Assembly: GCA_023897205.1 (NCBI GenBank)
Contig: JAHWDD010000004.1
Span: 5,952,001-6,016,000 of the forward strand
Reading direction: 5' to 3'
DNA from: Exophiala sp. HKRS030
Taxonomy: Eukaryota; Ascomycota; Eurotiomycetes; Chaetothyriales; Herpotrichiellaceae
Length of the DNA stretch: 64,000 nt
Shown: positions 34,332 to 46,291 of the stretch, piece by piece
Position numbering within the stretch: position 1 is the stretch's first letter
Layout: every line of letters begins with the position of its first letter
The notes under the pieces: generated by a model
What the model was told of the DNA's origin: nothing
What the model saw: only the letters and a program-made list of their open reading frames with translations
Databases searched by the model: none
Translations under genes and position numbers: made by a program

Positions 34332-34918
34332 ATGACGATCCCTCATCTCAAGCATGCCTTCGACTTCACGGCGTGGGGACCAGCCGAATTCCCTTACATT
34401 GCTACCGACCACTCCAATGTTTGCGTAGCGCACGGTATGCTCCAAGCTCATTTGCAAAACACGCCCAAAAATCCATTAGCACTTACCTCCAGTATTGACT
34501 GTATGCTTCATCTCTAGCATTCGACGGCTACGTAAGCCTGCCGGACGGAGAAAAGGTCTTCAAGATCGTGACAGGGTCCGATTGGCAAACGCGTGGCCCA
34601 ACTGATGTGATGGGGATCGATGCCCGCGTCTCCGCGGTCTCGGAAGACGGCACAGAAAACCTCGATTTGCAGTATTATGGGAAAATCAAAATCACCAAGC
34701 AGATTGAGGATGTGATTGCTGCCAGAGGTCAGGATGGTACTGCTACCGAGTGGGGCGATGGCTACTATTGGGTTACGCCGAGGGTTCATAGCAGAAGCGA
34801 GAAATGGGCTTGGGTGAATGATGCAGTTTTTCTGGCTTGTGGGAAGTTGGCTCTGTCGAGGGACAAGGATGGTTCAAGTATCTCGACTGTATCGTACAGG
34901 GTATACAAGGTGGAATAG
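34332..34918 (+). CDS. DUF3237-family protein
   Basis: Exon 1 (34332-34434) encodes MTIPHLKHAFDFTAWGPAEF...; intron 34435-34517 (GTATGC...CTCTAG) joins AH to AFDGYVSLPDGEKVFKIVTGSDWQTRG. The latter, with VMGIDARVSAVSEDGT and DGYYWVTPRVHSRSEKWAWVNDAVFLACGK, is the beta-barrel of the DUF3237 family. These small proteins are common in bacterial and fungal clusters for aromatic or polyketide compounds; their activity is not established. The start follows the family habit of a short lead before HAF. Confidence 0.74.
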
Positions 34919-35308
34919 TGGTAGCGATTTAGTGGGAAGTTTCTCGATCAGTTGTGGCGATGTCCGTTTAAAGTGTACTTTTGGAGAGTCAAGTTATAAG
35001 ATCGAGAAGAAAGGCTGTCGCCAGCAGGTCACATCCCCTCAAACCTGTCTCCGAGAGGCAGCAAGCAATTATCGTGTGTACTCCATCCACTGTGACCGAT
35101 TCTTGGTGGACGTTGGTATCCGAGGTTAGGCAGCTCCGAGTACCAGAGAATGTACGAGGTACAGAATTTTGTGATTCAAAGGTCATTTAGACATGCGAGC
35201 TAGAGGAGCTGAAGGTCTGTACATTGTAACTATGAGGTGAAAGAACATGAGGGGGATTTCCGTGTCACATTTAATCAAAGTTGAAATTGCCACCCAATTC
35301 GCGTGTAT
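34919..35308. other. Intergenic between convergent genes
   Basis: 3' flanks of the DUF3237 gene and the MFS gene. No feature seen. Confidence 0.4.
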
Positions 35309-37050
35309 TCATTTGCCTTCTACTTTCACATTTTCGGCATGGTACAATAGATCGTCCTTGGACTTTACCTCTATTGCAGCTTCGTAGATATCAACGTCAA
35401 GTGCGACTGTATCTCCAAATTTTACATTGACGGCTTCGAGAGTCAAGCCGGTGGTCTGAGCCGGATGTTAGTCTCGGACAAAATCTGAGAAATGGAATAG
35501 CTTTTCCTTACCTCGGGGAAGACAAAATACACAACGATTGAGGAGGCAATGCCAACAGAGAAGAAGACTAAGTAATATTTCCAGCCGATATTCTCAAAAG
35601 CGATTGACGCAGGAGTGGTATATATGACTGAGTTGACAAAGTATGACGTAAAGCCAACGGTGGCGCCTTTGCTTCGGAGATGAGTAGGCCAGATTTCTGT
35701 AATGTAACAGAATGATGGCGCTTCCATTGTAACCCCGTAGAAAATGATAAAGACGTATATCATTCCGGTAGCTGCTTTGAGTCCTGCTGTGTTGGTGGTC
35801 CCGAGATATTCCTTTTGCAGAATTGCCTCGATGAGAAGTACAATCGAAGAGGAAATCCCACCGAATACTGAATTAGTGTCAGTAAGTGATCATTCCACAT
35901 TCATGGGTCTGGGCTCTTACCAAGGCATTTAACACGACCAACCCGATCAATGATACAGATATTTATCAATGCCATACATGCTGCAATCGAAACAAAAACA
36001 ATCGACAGTCCGAACTGCATGACCTGGCTATTTCCAAGTGTTGCCAGAATGCTGGGAAGAAGAAGTGTGATAACGACAATACCAGTCGATTGACCCAAAA
36101 CCCAGATCATCCATGAGCAGAATGCTCGTTTTCTCAAATGCGGCGTGCGGACTATGTGCATTCACGTGCTTGGCTGGGACTTGTCGGCCTCGTACTGGGC
36201 TACAATTTGTTGAAGTTCTGCACGGGCAACCCTGCCGTCCGGGTCATTCTTGGACATGTGAAGGCGCTTGATGATATCTTCGGCTTCGTTTAGTCTGCCC
36301 TTGGAAACGAGCCAGCGAGGGGACTCGGGGATAAAGAAGCAAGACACCAGAAGAGCCAGGGCAAAGAATGTCGACACGATGAATTGTAGTCGCCATGCAT
36401 AAGCATGGTGAACAAAGTAGAACCCAAGGGCCGCAAGAGAAGAGGTAATGAGGCCAAAGCAGATTGCAACTGACTGCACACCGACTAAGAGTCCCCGGGT
36501 ATGTGGTGGAGAGATCTCAGCCATGTACACGGGACCATTCGTGAAGATGATGCCATCACCGACACCGGCAATAATGCGCGCCGCCAGGAACATCGGAATG
36601 TTGGTACTGCCTGACATGAGAGCACCAGAGATTGTCAGAAGGGCTGCTCCTACACCCGTGGAGACTCTGCGACCCCAACGGGAAGAGAAAGGCTCTTGCA
36701 TTACGGCTCCAATTGCTCCGCCTCCAAGGAAACTACACTCATTTAGTCCAAAGGCCAACGAAGCTTGAACCTTCAAACTCACATTGCGATCATGGCTGAA
36801 ATAAGCGAGGTAGCATTGCTGCCAGTCAGGAACTTCAACTGAAATGAAGTCTGAGCAAGAGAACCTGCGATAGCGTTGGTGCAATACGCGTGGTTAAAGC
36901 CGGTCAGGCTCGCGGCAAGTATGATCTATGCAAATCAGTATTTCGAGTTGTCTGCCCGCCAAAGTATACGGAGTGACTGACATAAACTGTAAGCCGACTT
37001 GTTTCTGGCTTTATATGCTCATGGCGCCGACCAGACTCGTTTTCAGTCAT
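35309..37050 (-). CDS. MFS sugar-transporter-type permease with in-frame stop
   Basis: Five exons, all GT-AG and in phase: 36982-37050 (MTENESGRRHEHIKP), 36783-36925 (IILAASLTGFNHAYCTNAI...), 35921-36732 (FLGGGAIGAVMQEPFSSRWGRR, motif A; FIPESPRWLVSKGR after TM6), 35512-35867 (FGGISSSIVLLIEAILQ...) and 35309-35455. This is the 12-TM sugar-porter type of MFS; 509 codons. Codon 261 is TGA (36162-36164), in the central loop between TM6 and TM7, and ATG follows it directly. No intron or frame change removes it, so as written the protein stops after six helices. TGG (Trp) would be the simplest ancestral codon. Either a true nonsense allele (pseudogene) or a base error. Substrate may be a cluster intermediate rather than a sugar. 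Confidence 0.82.
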
Positions 37051-38007
37051 GGTGGTAGTAGATAGTGTTAGTAACTGGCGTGGTCGAGGTGGTGCGGTTA
37101 GTCGTTTGGATTTCCAATGTCACCGAGTGTCAGTGGGACTTAATGTGGGGCACTTGCTAAGATAGGATGTGAGTTCTATAGTTCGGAACATAGCGAACGA
37201 GGACACTTTATATCTTGTCTTATGACCCAGCGATCTGGTAACGAATCTTACCCCGCAGAAAGTGGATGCCAAGGGTCTAGATTACCTTCTGCGTAGTGGA
37301 CCATGGGGTATTGTGTCTGGGGTATGTTGTGGACTTTGTCAAGATGATCCAAGCCGGGCATCTTCGGACCGCGATGAACTTCTGGTAAAGGGGTGCTCGG
37401 ACCGATCGGGAGAGGTCCTGTGTCCTCACTTCGTAACAAACTGCGGCAAGGCTGCGCTAAACTTTGTTGCTTCGGCGGTCCAGGAAATGTCTTGCAAGTT
37501 CCTAGTCTGGCACTCTTGGTGGGTGCCCATTGCGGCACGACTGCATTGAGTGGAAAGCATCGATGGTCATTGCATGATTGAGCCACTATCGAATCCTTAT
37601 CGATGGCAAATACCTGCGAGAAGGCTAGAGATGGCAGGATGAAGAATTGATTCGAAGACCACAGAGAAAATACAAGTGGAAAGGAAGACGCGCGACCTGG
37701 TAACAATCATACGTGACGCCCACATCTTGACATTTATCGAGGCTGTAGGACTTGGAGGACTTGAGAGACTGTCGGTTGACTCACCGACAAGGTGGAACCC
37801 AGTGTCAAGAGAGAAGTTGATTCATCTACTAACAAAGCGCGATGTGCGACTCTATCTACTGGCTAGACTTGAGGCTTGGCAACAGGCACACGTGACTCGC
37901 TCACCTCCAACAGAGGCATCCAATATTAAAGACCTGATAAGCTACCCAAGGCAATTCAATTGTTCTCACTGGATTTATCCAAGACTGCTGCAATATTTCC
38001 TCGAAAC
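37051..38007. promoter_or_regulatory. Upstream region of the MFS gene
   Basis: Contains TCGGACCGA (37397-37405) and a near match TTCGGACCGC starting about 37363, both CGG-A-CCG. No gene with a recognisable domain. Confidence 0.45.
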
Positions 38008-38451
38008 TCAAGCCTCGGGCAACACTACTTTTCCACCTAGTGCGTTGATGATGACGAGCGGATTGTAAAATTCTGTCATCCTATAAACCAGTCCATCCTT
38101 GATGCTTATCCTGGAGATGTAGCGATTCTGGTATGGTAGTCCAGTTGCTCGAAACTTTGAATTTCCACGAAACCAACAAACATACTCTCCGGGCTCCTGA
38201 AGCGGTTCGAATTTGATATCATGGAACTTGAGCGGTGCAACCAAGTCAGTGAGCGACTGGAAAAACTTGCTCGCAGCCTCCTTGCCCACAATTCGAGATG
38301 GAACGGTATCGGCGAAAATATCAGGTGTGAATGGAGCTTCGATGATGAGCTCAGGATGATATGTTGCCACGATCCCCTCGATGTCAAGTATCGATATGGC
38401 GTCAAAATGTGTTTGCAGTAGCTTGAGGTCTCTCGCTGTGTTTTCCCCCAT
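38008..38451 (-). CDS. SnoaL-like (NTF2-fold) protein 2
   Basis: A 147-aa paralog of the protein at 30357-30785: LKLLQTHFDAISILDIEGIV, YHPELIIEAPFTPD, FKFRATGLPYQNRYISRISI-like strands and INALGGKVVLPEA. The N-terminal helices and C-terminal curved sheet of the NTF2 fold are complete. Divergent from the SDR at 38834 across 382 bp. Probably a cyclase, isomerase or hydrolase acting on a cluster intermediate; no specific reaction can be named. Confidence 0.82.
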   Translation of the reverse strand: MGENTARDLKLLQTHFDAISILDIEGIVATYHPELIIEAPFTPDIFADTVPSRIVGKEAASKFFQSLTDLVAPLKFHDIKFEPLQEPGEYVCWFRGNSKFRATGLPYQNRYISRISIKDGLVYRMTEFYNPLVIINALGGKVVLPEA

Positions 38452-38833
38452 TCTGATTTTGTTGTTCTTATCTGGATGTTGGCGTAATGGAAATGCTAAG
38501 TCCGCAACAGATCCCGAACTGATTCTTCTATATGTGTGCTTGGACTCTAATTGCCCAAAGGCGAGTCCCTTCTATTTGGAACAGCTTTCAATATCGCACT
38601 ACCGACACAATTCCCCACGAAATATACCCCACGGCTGCAGGCCTCCACCAACCCGGCCTTTGGAGCGTCCGGACTGATCTGGTTAGTCCCTGCATCCAGA
38701 GTCCAAGCCTTGAGCCGTTGAGCATTGCATCGCTGAGTGCACACAAGTTACAACCTGGATACTGTCATGAGGTAGACCACTGCCGGCAAGCTGATCTCTG
38801 CTTTGAAAGTATTCGCAAGGACTATATCTGGAT
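38452..38833. promoter_or_regulatory. Bidirectional promoter, SnoaL-like 2 / SDR 1
   Basis: A GTCCGGAC palindrome lies near 38668. No copy of the two CGG/CCG motifs found in other promoters of the block. Confidence 0.35.
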
Positions 38834-39913
38834 ATGGCGAAACGCGTGGCTATGATACATGGAGGAGGTCAGGCTCCTGCCTAACAATCGTGCAAAAACT
38901 TGGCTGACATTCACTAGCATCCGGAATGGGGCTTGCAACCGTCAAAGCCCTTGTGAAGCAAGGCTGGAATGTTGCGGTGGTGGACTTCAATTCTGAGAAA
39001 GGGCAAGCTGTCGCCGCTGAACTTGGGGACGCAGTCCTGTTTGTGAAAACAAACGTGGCTATTTACGAAGATCAAGCGAATGCGTTCAGACAGACATGGT
39101 CGAGATGGAGTCGCTTGGATCTTGGTAAGTGCATTCATATCCGCATCTTTAGATTTTTTGCCATTGACAACGGACCATAGTCTGGGCAAATGCTGTAAGA
39201 CTGGGAATGAACGTGATGAAATTGAAGACTGAATGAACGATAGGGTATTACGGACCGGACAGACTTCTACCACCCGCAGGAAGAAGTCGAGCATGGTGGT
39301 CCACCACCGCCGGACTTCCTAGTGGTCAAAGTCTGCTTCGATGCTCCAGTGTATACAGCATATCTCGCTCTCCACTACTTTCGCAAGGATCAGACCAAAA
39401 TAAGCAAACTCATCTTTACCGCGAGCCAAGCGGCATTGTATCCTTTGCCAGAAATGCCTGTGTATGCGGCTGCAAAAGCCGGGGTGAGCAGTTCTCTCAG
39501 ACATGGTGATGACACAAATTTGACCAGTCCAGGTCGTTGCATTCGCTCGAGCTCTCGGATTGAGAACAAAAGAGCTTGGTGAGCCGATTACTGTTAACGT
39601 TATTTGCCCTGGACTTGTTCCTACCGCTCTCAATGACGGCAATCCGGTCATGAACGTGACCCCAAAAGAGTTCTTGACTCCTCAAGCTACAATAGTCAAG
39701 GCGGTGCAGAAGATAATTGATGACGACGCTTTGACGGCTCAGGTATTTGAAGCCTGCGTGGATGATGTTGTGGCAAGAGAAGGATTGCCATACCTTAGCC
39801 CCGCAGCCGAATTTATCGGTGCCGGTAAGTACAAGGACTTGATGAAGCATTCGGGGGCAACGGCAGAGTTTTCAGCGATTCAAGGAAGGAGTCTTCAATC
39901 AATGGAGGTCTAG
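38834..39913 (+). CDS. Short-chain dehydrogenase/reductase 1
   Basis: NAD(P)-dependent SDR of 291 aa in five exons: 38834-38867, 38918-39124, 39181-39194 (14 nt), 39244-39483 and 39533-39913, all GT-AG and summing to 876 nt. Cofactor loop GGASGMGLATVKAL, WANAG motif (assembled across the tiny exon), Ser in IFTASQAALYP and catalytic YAAAK. After it, VICPGLVPTAL is the usual PG region. The 14-nt exon makes the gene easy to mis-annotate. Likely oxidises or reduces an alcohol/ketone of a cluster intermediate. Confidence 0.88.
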
Positions 39914-41011
39914 AAGATCAGCCAGGCAGAGGCTTGCCCTACATGGGGCCATTCCATCCAAGGAATGATTTCACAGAGTTCCCATACTGCGTCTTCAATT
40001 AGGGAGAGCGGGAATTCATCATCGTCGATTCATGACAAGCTGCGTTTACTCACAATGGCAATTTACCAAGTCCGGAAACAAAAGCCAAGGACTTATTTGC
40101 CCGTTGGGAACGTAGGGCGGTGATTATTAGTACGCAGTTAGGCCCCAGAATACGAAGAGTAGTGAACACAATGGCTTAGGAATATCCTGTGGGCCAGTAC
40201 AATTGTTTAACGGAGTACAGGTGACAGTGACAGCGATAGTAATTTCCTAGAGAGGCTTCTGAAGGAATCTTGCACTTGATTGGTAGGCCTACGACCAATC
40301 GGAGGTAAAGGAGCTGCGCAAAACTAACCTACATAGGAAAGATGTTGTTACCTGGTAAGGTATAGCGGTGCCAAGGCCGTACAAGGACGAACATCTGACT
40401 CCGCACACCGAGCTCCCACGACCTCACACGACTTGTCACGGCATCCGTTTCAAGAGCATACCCGGTATGAGAAGACTTCAAGCGCTGAAAAAACCGAAGC
40501 CTATGCTGCAATGCGCGTCTTCATGAGTAATCGAAACAATATAATGAGTCACTCCTGCGCAGACTCTGGTCGTGGGCTCTAATGCGGAGCTGGGACTCCC
40601 GAACTCCGCTCGACACTCCACATTCGTTATGGTCGAGTTCCGATATTGATCGCTACCGGAATCTCGGAGCAAGCGAGTGAGATATCTGTGCACTGTAACG
40701 CCTTGTCCCGACCCCAACTGGAATAGAGTTGAGTCATGCATTGTTTGTATCAGCATACAGCATAACTGGTATCAGAACGATGTACTAGCTGGACGAGCGA
40801 AAATTACGGCTAAGGTCTTGTGCCTTGAGCATCGAATAGGCAAGCACTTGGCTAAATTAAAAATTGAAATGTTGTGGTGAAGGTAAGACGCTTTGCCTTT
40901 TATTTGTCTGATTCCTCAATTTCAGAGTCAGCAGCAACCCATTGATTCTGTGAAGTTGGGATTATCAGCAAATCCCTATTTTGTCCATCCCAGCGTGTGG
41001 TCGAACCTACG
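39914..41011. promoter_or_regulatory. Upstream region of FAD monooxygenase 2
   Basis: Over 1 kb with no gene. Contains the inverted repeat at 40584-40609 (separate entry). Other CCGGA/CGGAG half sites occur near 40656-40668. Confidence 0.45.
40584..40609. promoter_or_regulatory. Inverted repeat GCGGAG-N14-CTCCGC
   Basis: Perfect 6-bp arms GCGGAG (40584-40589) and CTCCGC (40604-40609), 14-bp spacer, about 400 bp upstream of the FAD monooxygenase start. CGG...CCG inverted half sites are the standard target form for Zn2Cys6 dimers. Confidence 0.55.
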
Positions 41012-43140
41012 ATGGCCAACTCCAAGAATTCTTCGGAGGAGACAACAGCGGCTTCTGATAATGTCTTGCCGCACGAAACTGAGATCCTGCCGCAGGATTC
41101 TGTCCTGATCATTGGAGGTGGTCCAGTGGGCCTATGCCTTTCGGTCACTCTTGCACATTTTGGAGTCAAGAGTGTTGTGCTAGAGCGCAATGAGACCACA
41201 ACAAAGTAAGTCATCTATCCACGTGTTGGAAGCTTTCCACCAGAGGCGAATGACATTGTAGGTGGCCGAAAATGGATTTGACCAATGTGCGATCCATGGA
41301 ACTCTTCAGGAGACTCGGACTCGCACAAGGCTTACGCGATCAAGGTTAGTGATTGTCTGTCAAGCTGCTTTCATCGACTGAAGTCTACTTGAAGGCGTCG
41401 CCACACACATTCCCTACAGTGTTCGCATGACCACTGGGCTGAGCCGGAAAGAACCAATCACGAACTGGTTGCACCCTGGAGTGGACGAATACCGCGCGAG
41501 AATTGCAGCTAAGAACGACGGCACCATGCCTCTTGAGCCCTATCAACGAATTTCACAGGCCATTTTCGAAAGGTGGCTCAGAGCACGTTGCGATCTCAAT
41601 CCACTGATTGATCTTCGATTCAACCACAAACTCGAGGACATACAGGAACTTGAAGGTGGGGTCAAAGCTACCGTGACAGATCAGGCATCGGGCGCGAAAA
41701 AGGTGATTTTCTCGCGATATGCTGCTGGCTGCGATGGTGGTTCGAGCAAAGTTCGCCGCTCACTGGGAATCGCCCTTCACGGAGGCCCGATGTAAGCCCA
41801 TGTCCACCACTATCCTTTCCTGTGTCTAACATCATTCTTGAATTGCAGTCCTGCTTACATGCTCCTTGTTCATTTCAAATCGAGAGATCTCAAACGACTG
41901 CATGCACAGGGTCGGTTCTGGCATTTGTTCTTTATCGGAGATCAAGGGCTTGCCGGCGCATGCATAGCTCAAAACGAAATCGATACATGGACCACTCACC
42001 TTGTGTTGCCTGTCGACCACGATTCTGACTCAGTGACATCCCAAGAAGCTGTGGAGACCGTCTTGGGGGCCGATATGGAAGATATCCGATCAAGATAGAT
42101 GAAGTTCTCGTCCGATCAACCTACAGGCCAAGTATAGCGATTGCGGAGCACTTTGCTTCTGCTGGCGGACATATATACCTCGCCGGAGACGCAGCTCACC
42201 AAAATATCCCAACTGGGGGTTATGGTAATTTTTGTTCTGTTTTGTGGGCGGAGTACTCGGTTAACGGTCTGCAGGCATGAATATGGGAATCGCAGATGCT
42301 TTTGAGCTGGGGTGGAAGCTAGCCACTGTCATCAATGGCTTTGCCGACCCCGAATTGCTGAAAACATATGAGCAAGAACGCCGTCCAGTCGTCCAAAACA
42401 CGATTGAGAGATCAGGCGTTCATATGAAAGTGCATATGGATGTGGGCGAGATCTTGCAAGGACGGGGGAATGCGCTGGATGATGACAGCGAGGAGGGGAG
42501 AGAGCTCCGGCAGAAGATCCACGAGCATTACCAGAAAAACGATGGAGAAAACTTCGACCTGGGCATTGAAATGGGATACCGCTACGAATCAGCTTCCATA
42601 TTTGCTGATGAAAGCTCTTCACCACCGGATTCAACACCGTTGTCGTATACACCAAGCACATATCCCGGCTCCCGAGCTCCCCATGTGTATCTGAATGATG
42701 GAACTCCAATTTTCGATCATTACGGAAAGTATTTCTCTCTTATTGAATTCTCCGACGGCACAGATCTAGGATCAGAAATCCTACTCGCTGCTTCCCATCA
42801 CAGCTGGACTCCAGTCAAACACGTTAAACTCATTGATGAGGATCATGCCTACCACGTGTGGGGTCAGCGTCTCGTCCTGGTGAGGCCAGATGGACATGTT
42901 GTGTGGAGGGGTTCGCGCGTGTCAGACCTGGCGCAAGCTACGAAGATTGTGGCCGCCATGAGAGGAGATTACAAGGTGCCTCGGGAGTATCCAAAGATAC
43001 CATTACAGCAAAATGGCGTTCAAACTCACCCCAATACTGCCAAGTCTTCCTCTTCAAAGCCGATCTTCACGTCTACGGTTGGCAGTGAAGCGCAGACACA
43101 AGACTATCACCTAGAAAAGATGGGGGATTTTCAACAGTGA
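41012..43140 (+). CDS. FAD monooxygenase of the phenol/3-hydroxyphenylpropionate hydroxylase type (single-base frame break)
   Basis: A large class A flavoprotein hydroxylase. FAD motif VLIIGGGPVGLCLSVTLAHFG, DG motif AAGCDGGSSKVRRSLGI, GD motif YLAGDAAHQNIPTGGYGMNMG, then the C-terminal thioredoxin-like part (RAPHVYLNDGTPIFDHYGKYFSLI, LVLVRPDGHVVWRG). Exons 41012-41205, 41262-41344, 41395-41791, 41849-42224 and 42275-43140, introns of 50-57 nt. Within exon 4 the frame breaks at a G5 run (42065-42069): VETVLG before, GRYGRYPIKIDEVLVRS after; a sixth G would join them. CDS length is 2 mod 3, as for one lost base. As written the protein ends at 42098, before the GD motif. Identity is secure; functionality depends on that base. 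Confidence 0.87.
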
Positions 43141-43584
43141 GGTCACGAGGCGACGAGACTTCCGGTCGAAACAACGGTCTAGAGTAGATCACGGAGCAGG
43201 GCGAGACATGCTAGTCGCGAAGCAGCTGGCGAGATGTGTTTACAAATGTGCTCTTCTCACGTGCCAATTGTATTGGAAATTCCTTCAGATGGCGTTGTAG
43301 TTACCAATAAGTTCGGATCTGACCAACTTTCGTGCCTCAGCAAATGATGTATCGATCGCTACTAACAGAGTGCGACGAGTAGCTTCCTTCGGACACTGCA
43401 TATGAAGAAAACAAGGAAACATATGAAGATAAAAACATAGCCTATTCTACGATGAAGCATGTCTTCCGCTACAGGTACCCAAAATATTTGTGAATCCTGT
43501 CATATTGTCATAGCATCACACGTAACTATAATACCTATTAAAGCCGCTTTTCCTAAATCTTCTCTTTACCGGCACACGACTCAC
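43141..43584. other. Intergenic between convergent genes
   Basis: 3' flanks of FAD monooxygenase 2 and SDR 2. No feature seen. Confidence 0.4.
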
Positions 43585-44871
43585 TCAGAAGGCTGTATGT
43601 CCGCCGTCCACCTGAGATAACAGGTCAGAATCAAAAATATCATCTTCAGCCCCTCACTCGAAACTTACAACAAAACTTGCTCCTGTCACAAAGGAAGCTC
43701 GAGGTGAACCTAGGCAAATCAAGTCAGCCGCCGCTCCTACTTTTGTGGCACAGGGTTAAGCAAGGCAGGCTGCAAGCCTGGCTTCTGACTTTGTGGTCAC
43801 TCACATAAAAAGACAATGACATCCGCAATCTCTTGCGGCGACGCCATCCGCTTCATAGGTGTCCAAGTTTCGACAAAGGCCTGAGCGAAACCCTCTTCCC
43901 CAGCTTTTTGCGTCATCTGCGTATCGACAACTCTGCGGATAGCGAAGATCTTAGCACCGTGGCAGATTTCTGGTGCTGGGAAAATGAAATGACGCGACAA
44001 TTGGAATATCTTGCTTACCCAGGACATACAGCGTTGACTCGAATACCTTGACTACCATAGCTCGTTGCGTCACTTTTCACTAGACCAAGGACGGCTACAG
44101 TTTTCAACATCAGTCTGAGAACTGCTGACCGGTGCTACGAATTAGGAAAAGACTTGATGAAAAAGTCTACCTACCATGTTTCGACATGACATATGGTGCA
44201 TGATCGGGGAAGCCAAGTAGGCCGGCGGTGGATGCCACAGTCACGATTGAGCCACGGCTCGGGGGTCTTCCATCTCTGCTAACAGTTAGACAGTGCAGGG
44301 ATTGAAGGCCTTGCAGGCGTCTTGATACTGTACATTGTCGTCAAAAGTTCTTGCTTCAACATTTGTCGGATCTCAGCCCTATGCAATAGCCAAACGGCTT
44401 TGGCGTTGACTGAATTCACGAATTCATAGTCACTAACCGTCGAATCGATAATGGGTTTTGCTGCACCTCCGACACCTTTGACAGAAACAACTCGTCAGCT
44501 GCGTCTTGACTGCTCAATTTCAAACCTTAGTCACGCACCGGCCACATTCAAGGCATAGTCGAGGCGACCAAATCTCTCGGCAGCTACTGTAACAAGTCTT
44601 TGCACTGTGTCTTCTTCCCGAAGATCTCCAATTTCCCGAATGACTGTCGCCTGGGGATTGATCTTGCCAATGGAGGCCGCGGTTTCTTCAATAGTGGTCG
44701 CGTTGATGTCGGTGATCAATAATTGCAAGCAGCCATCTCGAACAAGCTGCTCGGCGCATGCTCGACCAATACCACCACCAGCTCCAGTAACAAGAGCAGA
44801 CCTGCAACCATGAGCACCCAAGCACTTAGAATGAACATACTAATCTCTTACCCTTGGAAATTGAGACCCAT
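43585..44871 (-). CDS. Short-chain dehydrogenase/reductase 2
   Basis: Eight short exons, GT-AG, exactly in phase (265 aa): 44852-44871, 44539-44801, 44334-44475, 44175-44275, 44019-44094, 43805-43932, 43669-43709 and 43585-43611. It reads MGLNFQGSALVTGAGGGIGRA (cofactor loop), LDYALNVAGG, GSIVTVASTAGLLG (Ser), YVMSKHAVLGL (Tyr-Lys), GIRVNAVCPGVVDT and VVDGGHTAF at the end, all classical SDR. Because the longest exon encodes under 90 aa the gene is nearly invisible in a plain ORF scan. Divergent from the VOC gene, with a CGGAG inverted repeat between them. Confidence 0.88.
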
Positions 44872-45447
44872 TGTATGATGGCGTGATCTGGGAGCTGTGG
44901 AATGAAGGTGCTGATAGTGTCAGGAACTCCGGTCGCAGGACAATCCGGTTCACATGAATACATGGAAAGTCATGACCTGGCATCAATGATGTACTCACCT
45001 GTTTCAAGCCGACCTGTCAGGAGATTCAGAAGTTGTCCGAAAGATTCGAGGATGCCATGCTATGCTCATTGCCCACTAGCAGCAATCATCACAAGGCCGT
45101 GTCTGAGATCTTGATCTACTCCGTGGACTATCCTCCATCTGGGTGGGCTAAAGGTCTCCGGATTTTGAGCCAGATAGTCATGAGATTGTTATGTTAAGCA
45201 TGGCACCGGGGGAGTCAAGTCGGGAAAACATCATTGAATCCAGTCATCGTGAGTGGCCGTCCGGAGTAGGGACTTGGAGGCCTCCGGGACCGTGAACTCC
45301 GCCTGCTCACACCCGGATGTGCAGCTGGTGCAGTCAGCGAGATTGCTATCATTGCCACTACTTCAACCCAGCATTAATGCATTCGTTACATGTCGAGCAG
45401 CATCTTTGACCGTTGAATCAACAATTTCGAAATCGCTAGCAACAAAC
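44872..45447. promoter_or_regulatory. Bidirectional promoter, SDR 2 / VOC protein
   Basis: 576 bp between divergent starts, containing the inverted repeat at 45261-45287 and an extra CTCCG at 45297-45301. Confidence 0.5.
45261..45287. promoter_or_regulatory. Inverted repeat CCGGAG-N15-CTCCGG
   Basis: Perfect 6-bp arms at 45261-45266 and 45282-45287 with a 15-bp spacer, about 160 bp upstream of the VOC start. Same core (CGGAG/CTCCG) as three other sites in the block. Confidence 0.55.
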
Positions 45448-46029
45448 ATGACAGTCGATTTCAGCGCACCTGCCTCGAAGGTGGTCAGTCCGAGCAAGTT
45501 GGCTCACGTCGTGTTACGGACAAACAAGTTCGAGGAGATGGTGGAATTCTACAAGACGTTTCTAGGCGCTGGGGTCATTTACGAGAATGAATTTATAGCG
45601 TTCTTGACCTACGACGACGAGCACCATCGGATTGCGATAGCAAGCATCCCTGGCACTCAGCGCAAAGTTCCAACCAGTTGTGGGTTGGAACACATCGCAT
45701 TTTCCTTCGATACACTTTCGGACCTGCTTCTTGCCTACAGGCAACGTAAGCAGAGCGGCATTGAACCACTTTGGCCGGTCAATCATGGACCCACAACGTC
45801 CATCTATTATCGCGATCCTGACGGAAATATGCTGGAAACGCAAGTGGACAATTTCGAGAATCCAGACGACGCCACTGCATTTATGAAGTCCAATTATTTC
45901 GCCGAAAATCCAATTGGAACAGACTTCGATCCGGAGGAATACATCAAAAAGCTGACCAATGGAACCAGTGAAGTGGAACTGAAGAAGAGAGTCGAGATTG
46001 GTCCACGTGGTCTGCCATCGTTCGCATAA
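45448..46029 (+). CDS. VOC-superfamily (glyoxalase/extradiol-dioxygenase-like) protein
   Basis: A 193-aa vicinal-oxygen-chelate fold protein. Two beta-alpha-beta-beta-beta modules are visible: LAHVVLRTNKFEEMVEFYKTFLG... and GLEHIAFSFDTLSDLLLAYRQ...IYYRDPDGNMLETQVDNF. The metal-binding set expected for catechol 2,3-dioxygenase-like members is present: His in AHVVLR, His in LEHIAF and Glu in MLETQVD. YRDPDGNxxE is the extradiol signature. Start chosen at 45448 (MTVDFSAP); the frame is open to 45253 but those residues are not protein-like. Single exon. Could cleave an aromatic ring or isomerise a cluster intermediate. Confidence 0.85.
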   Translation: MTVDFSAPASKVVSPSKLAHVVLRTNKFEEMVEFYKTFLGAGVIYENEFIAFLTYDDEHHRIAIASIPGTQRKVPTSCGLEHIAFSFDTLSDLLLAYRQRKQSGIEPLWPVNHGPTTSIYYRDPDGNMLETQVDNFENPDDATAFMKSNYFAENPIGTDFDPEEYIKKLTNGTSEVELKKRVEIGPRGLPSFA

Positions 46030-46291
46030 TATAGCTGAAGATCAAAGCCCTATGACAAACAGAACATCGGGACTTTTGCTTGGATCTATGCTCGAGTAAC
46101 TTTTACGTTCGTCAGTCATGCCATAGTCAGATCTTGTTCAATACTGTATCTAGACAATAGCCCCTCGTGTTATCTTTTGTCAAGTACGAACCTATCCTCT
46201 ACAAGCCCTCGCTTTGGCTGTGAGTGGCATCCTACTCTCCAGACATACCATATCGATACCTGTCCCAATATCTGCTCGATTGACCATGCTC

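Noticed and set aside
36162..36164. RIP (repeat-induced point mutation) as cause of the stop codon
   Set aside because: A TGG to TGA change is not at a CpA/TpG site favoured by RIP, and surrounding sequence is not AT-shifted.
36162..36164. Selenocysteine or programmed readthrough at TGA
   Set aside because: Fungi of this group lack selenoprotein machinery, and the base after TGA is A, not the CTA readthrough context.
37676..38068. 130-aa plus-strand frame
   Set aside because: Overlaps the 3' end of SnoaL-like gene 2 on the other strand and has no recognisable family.
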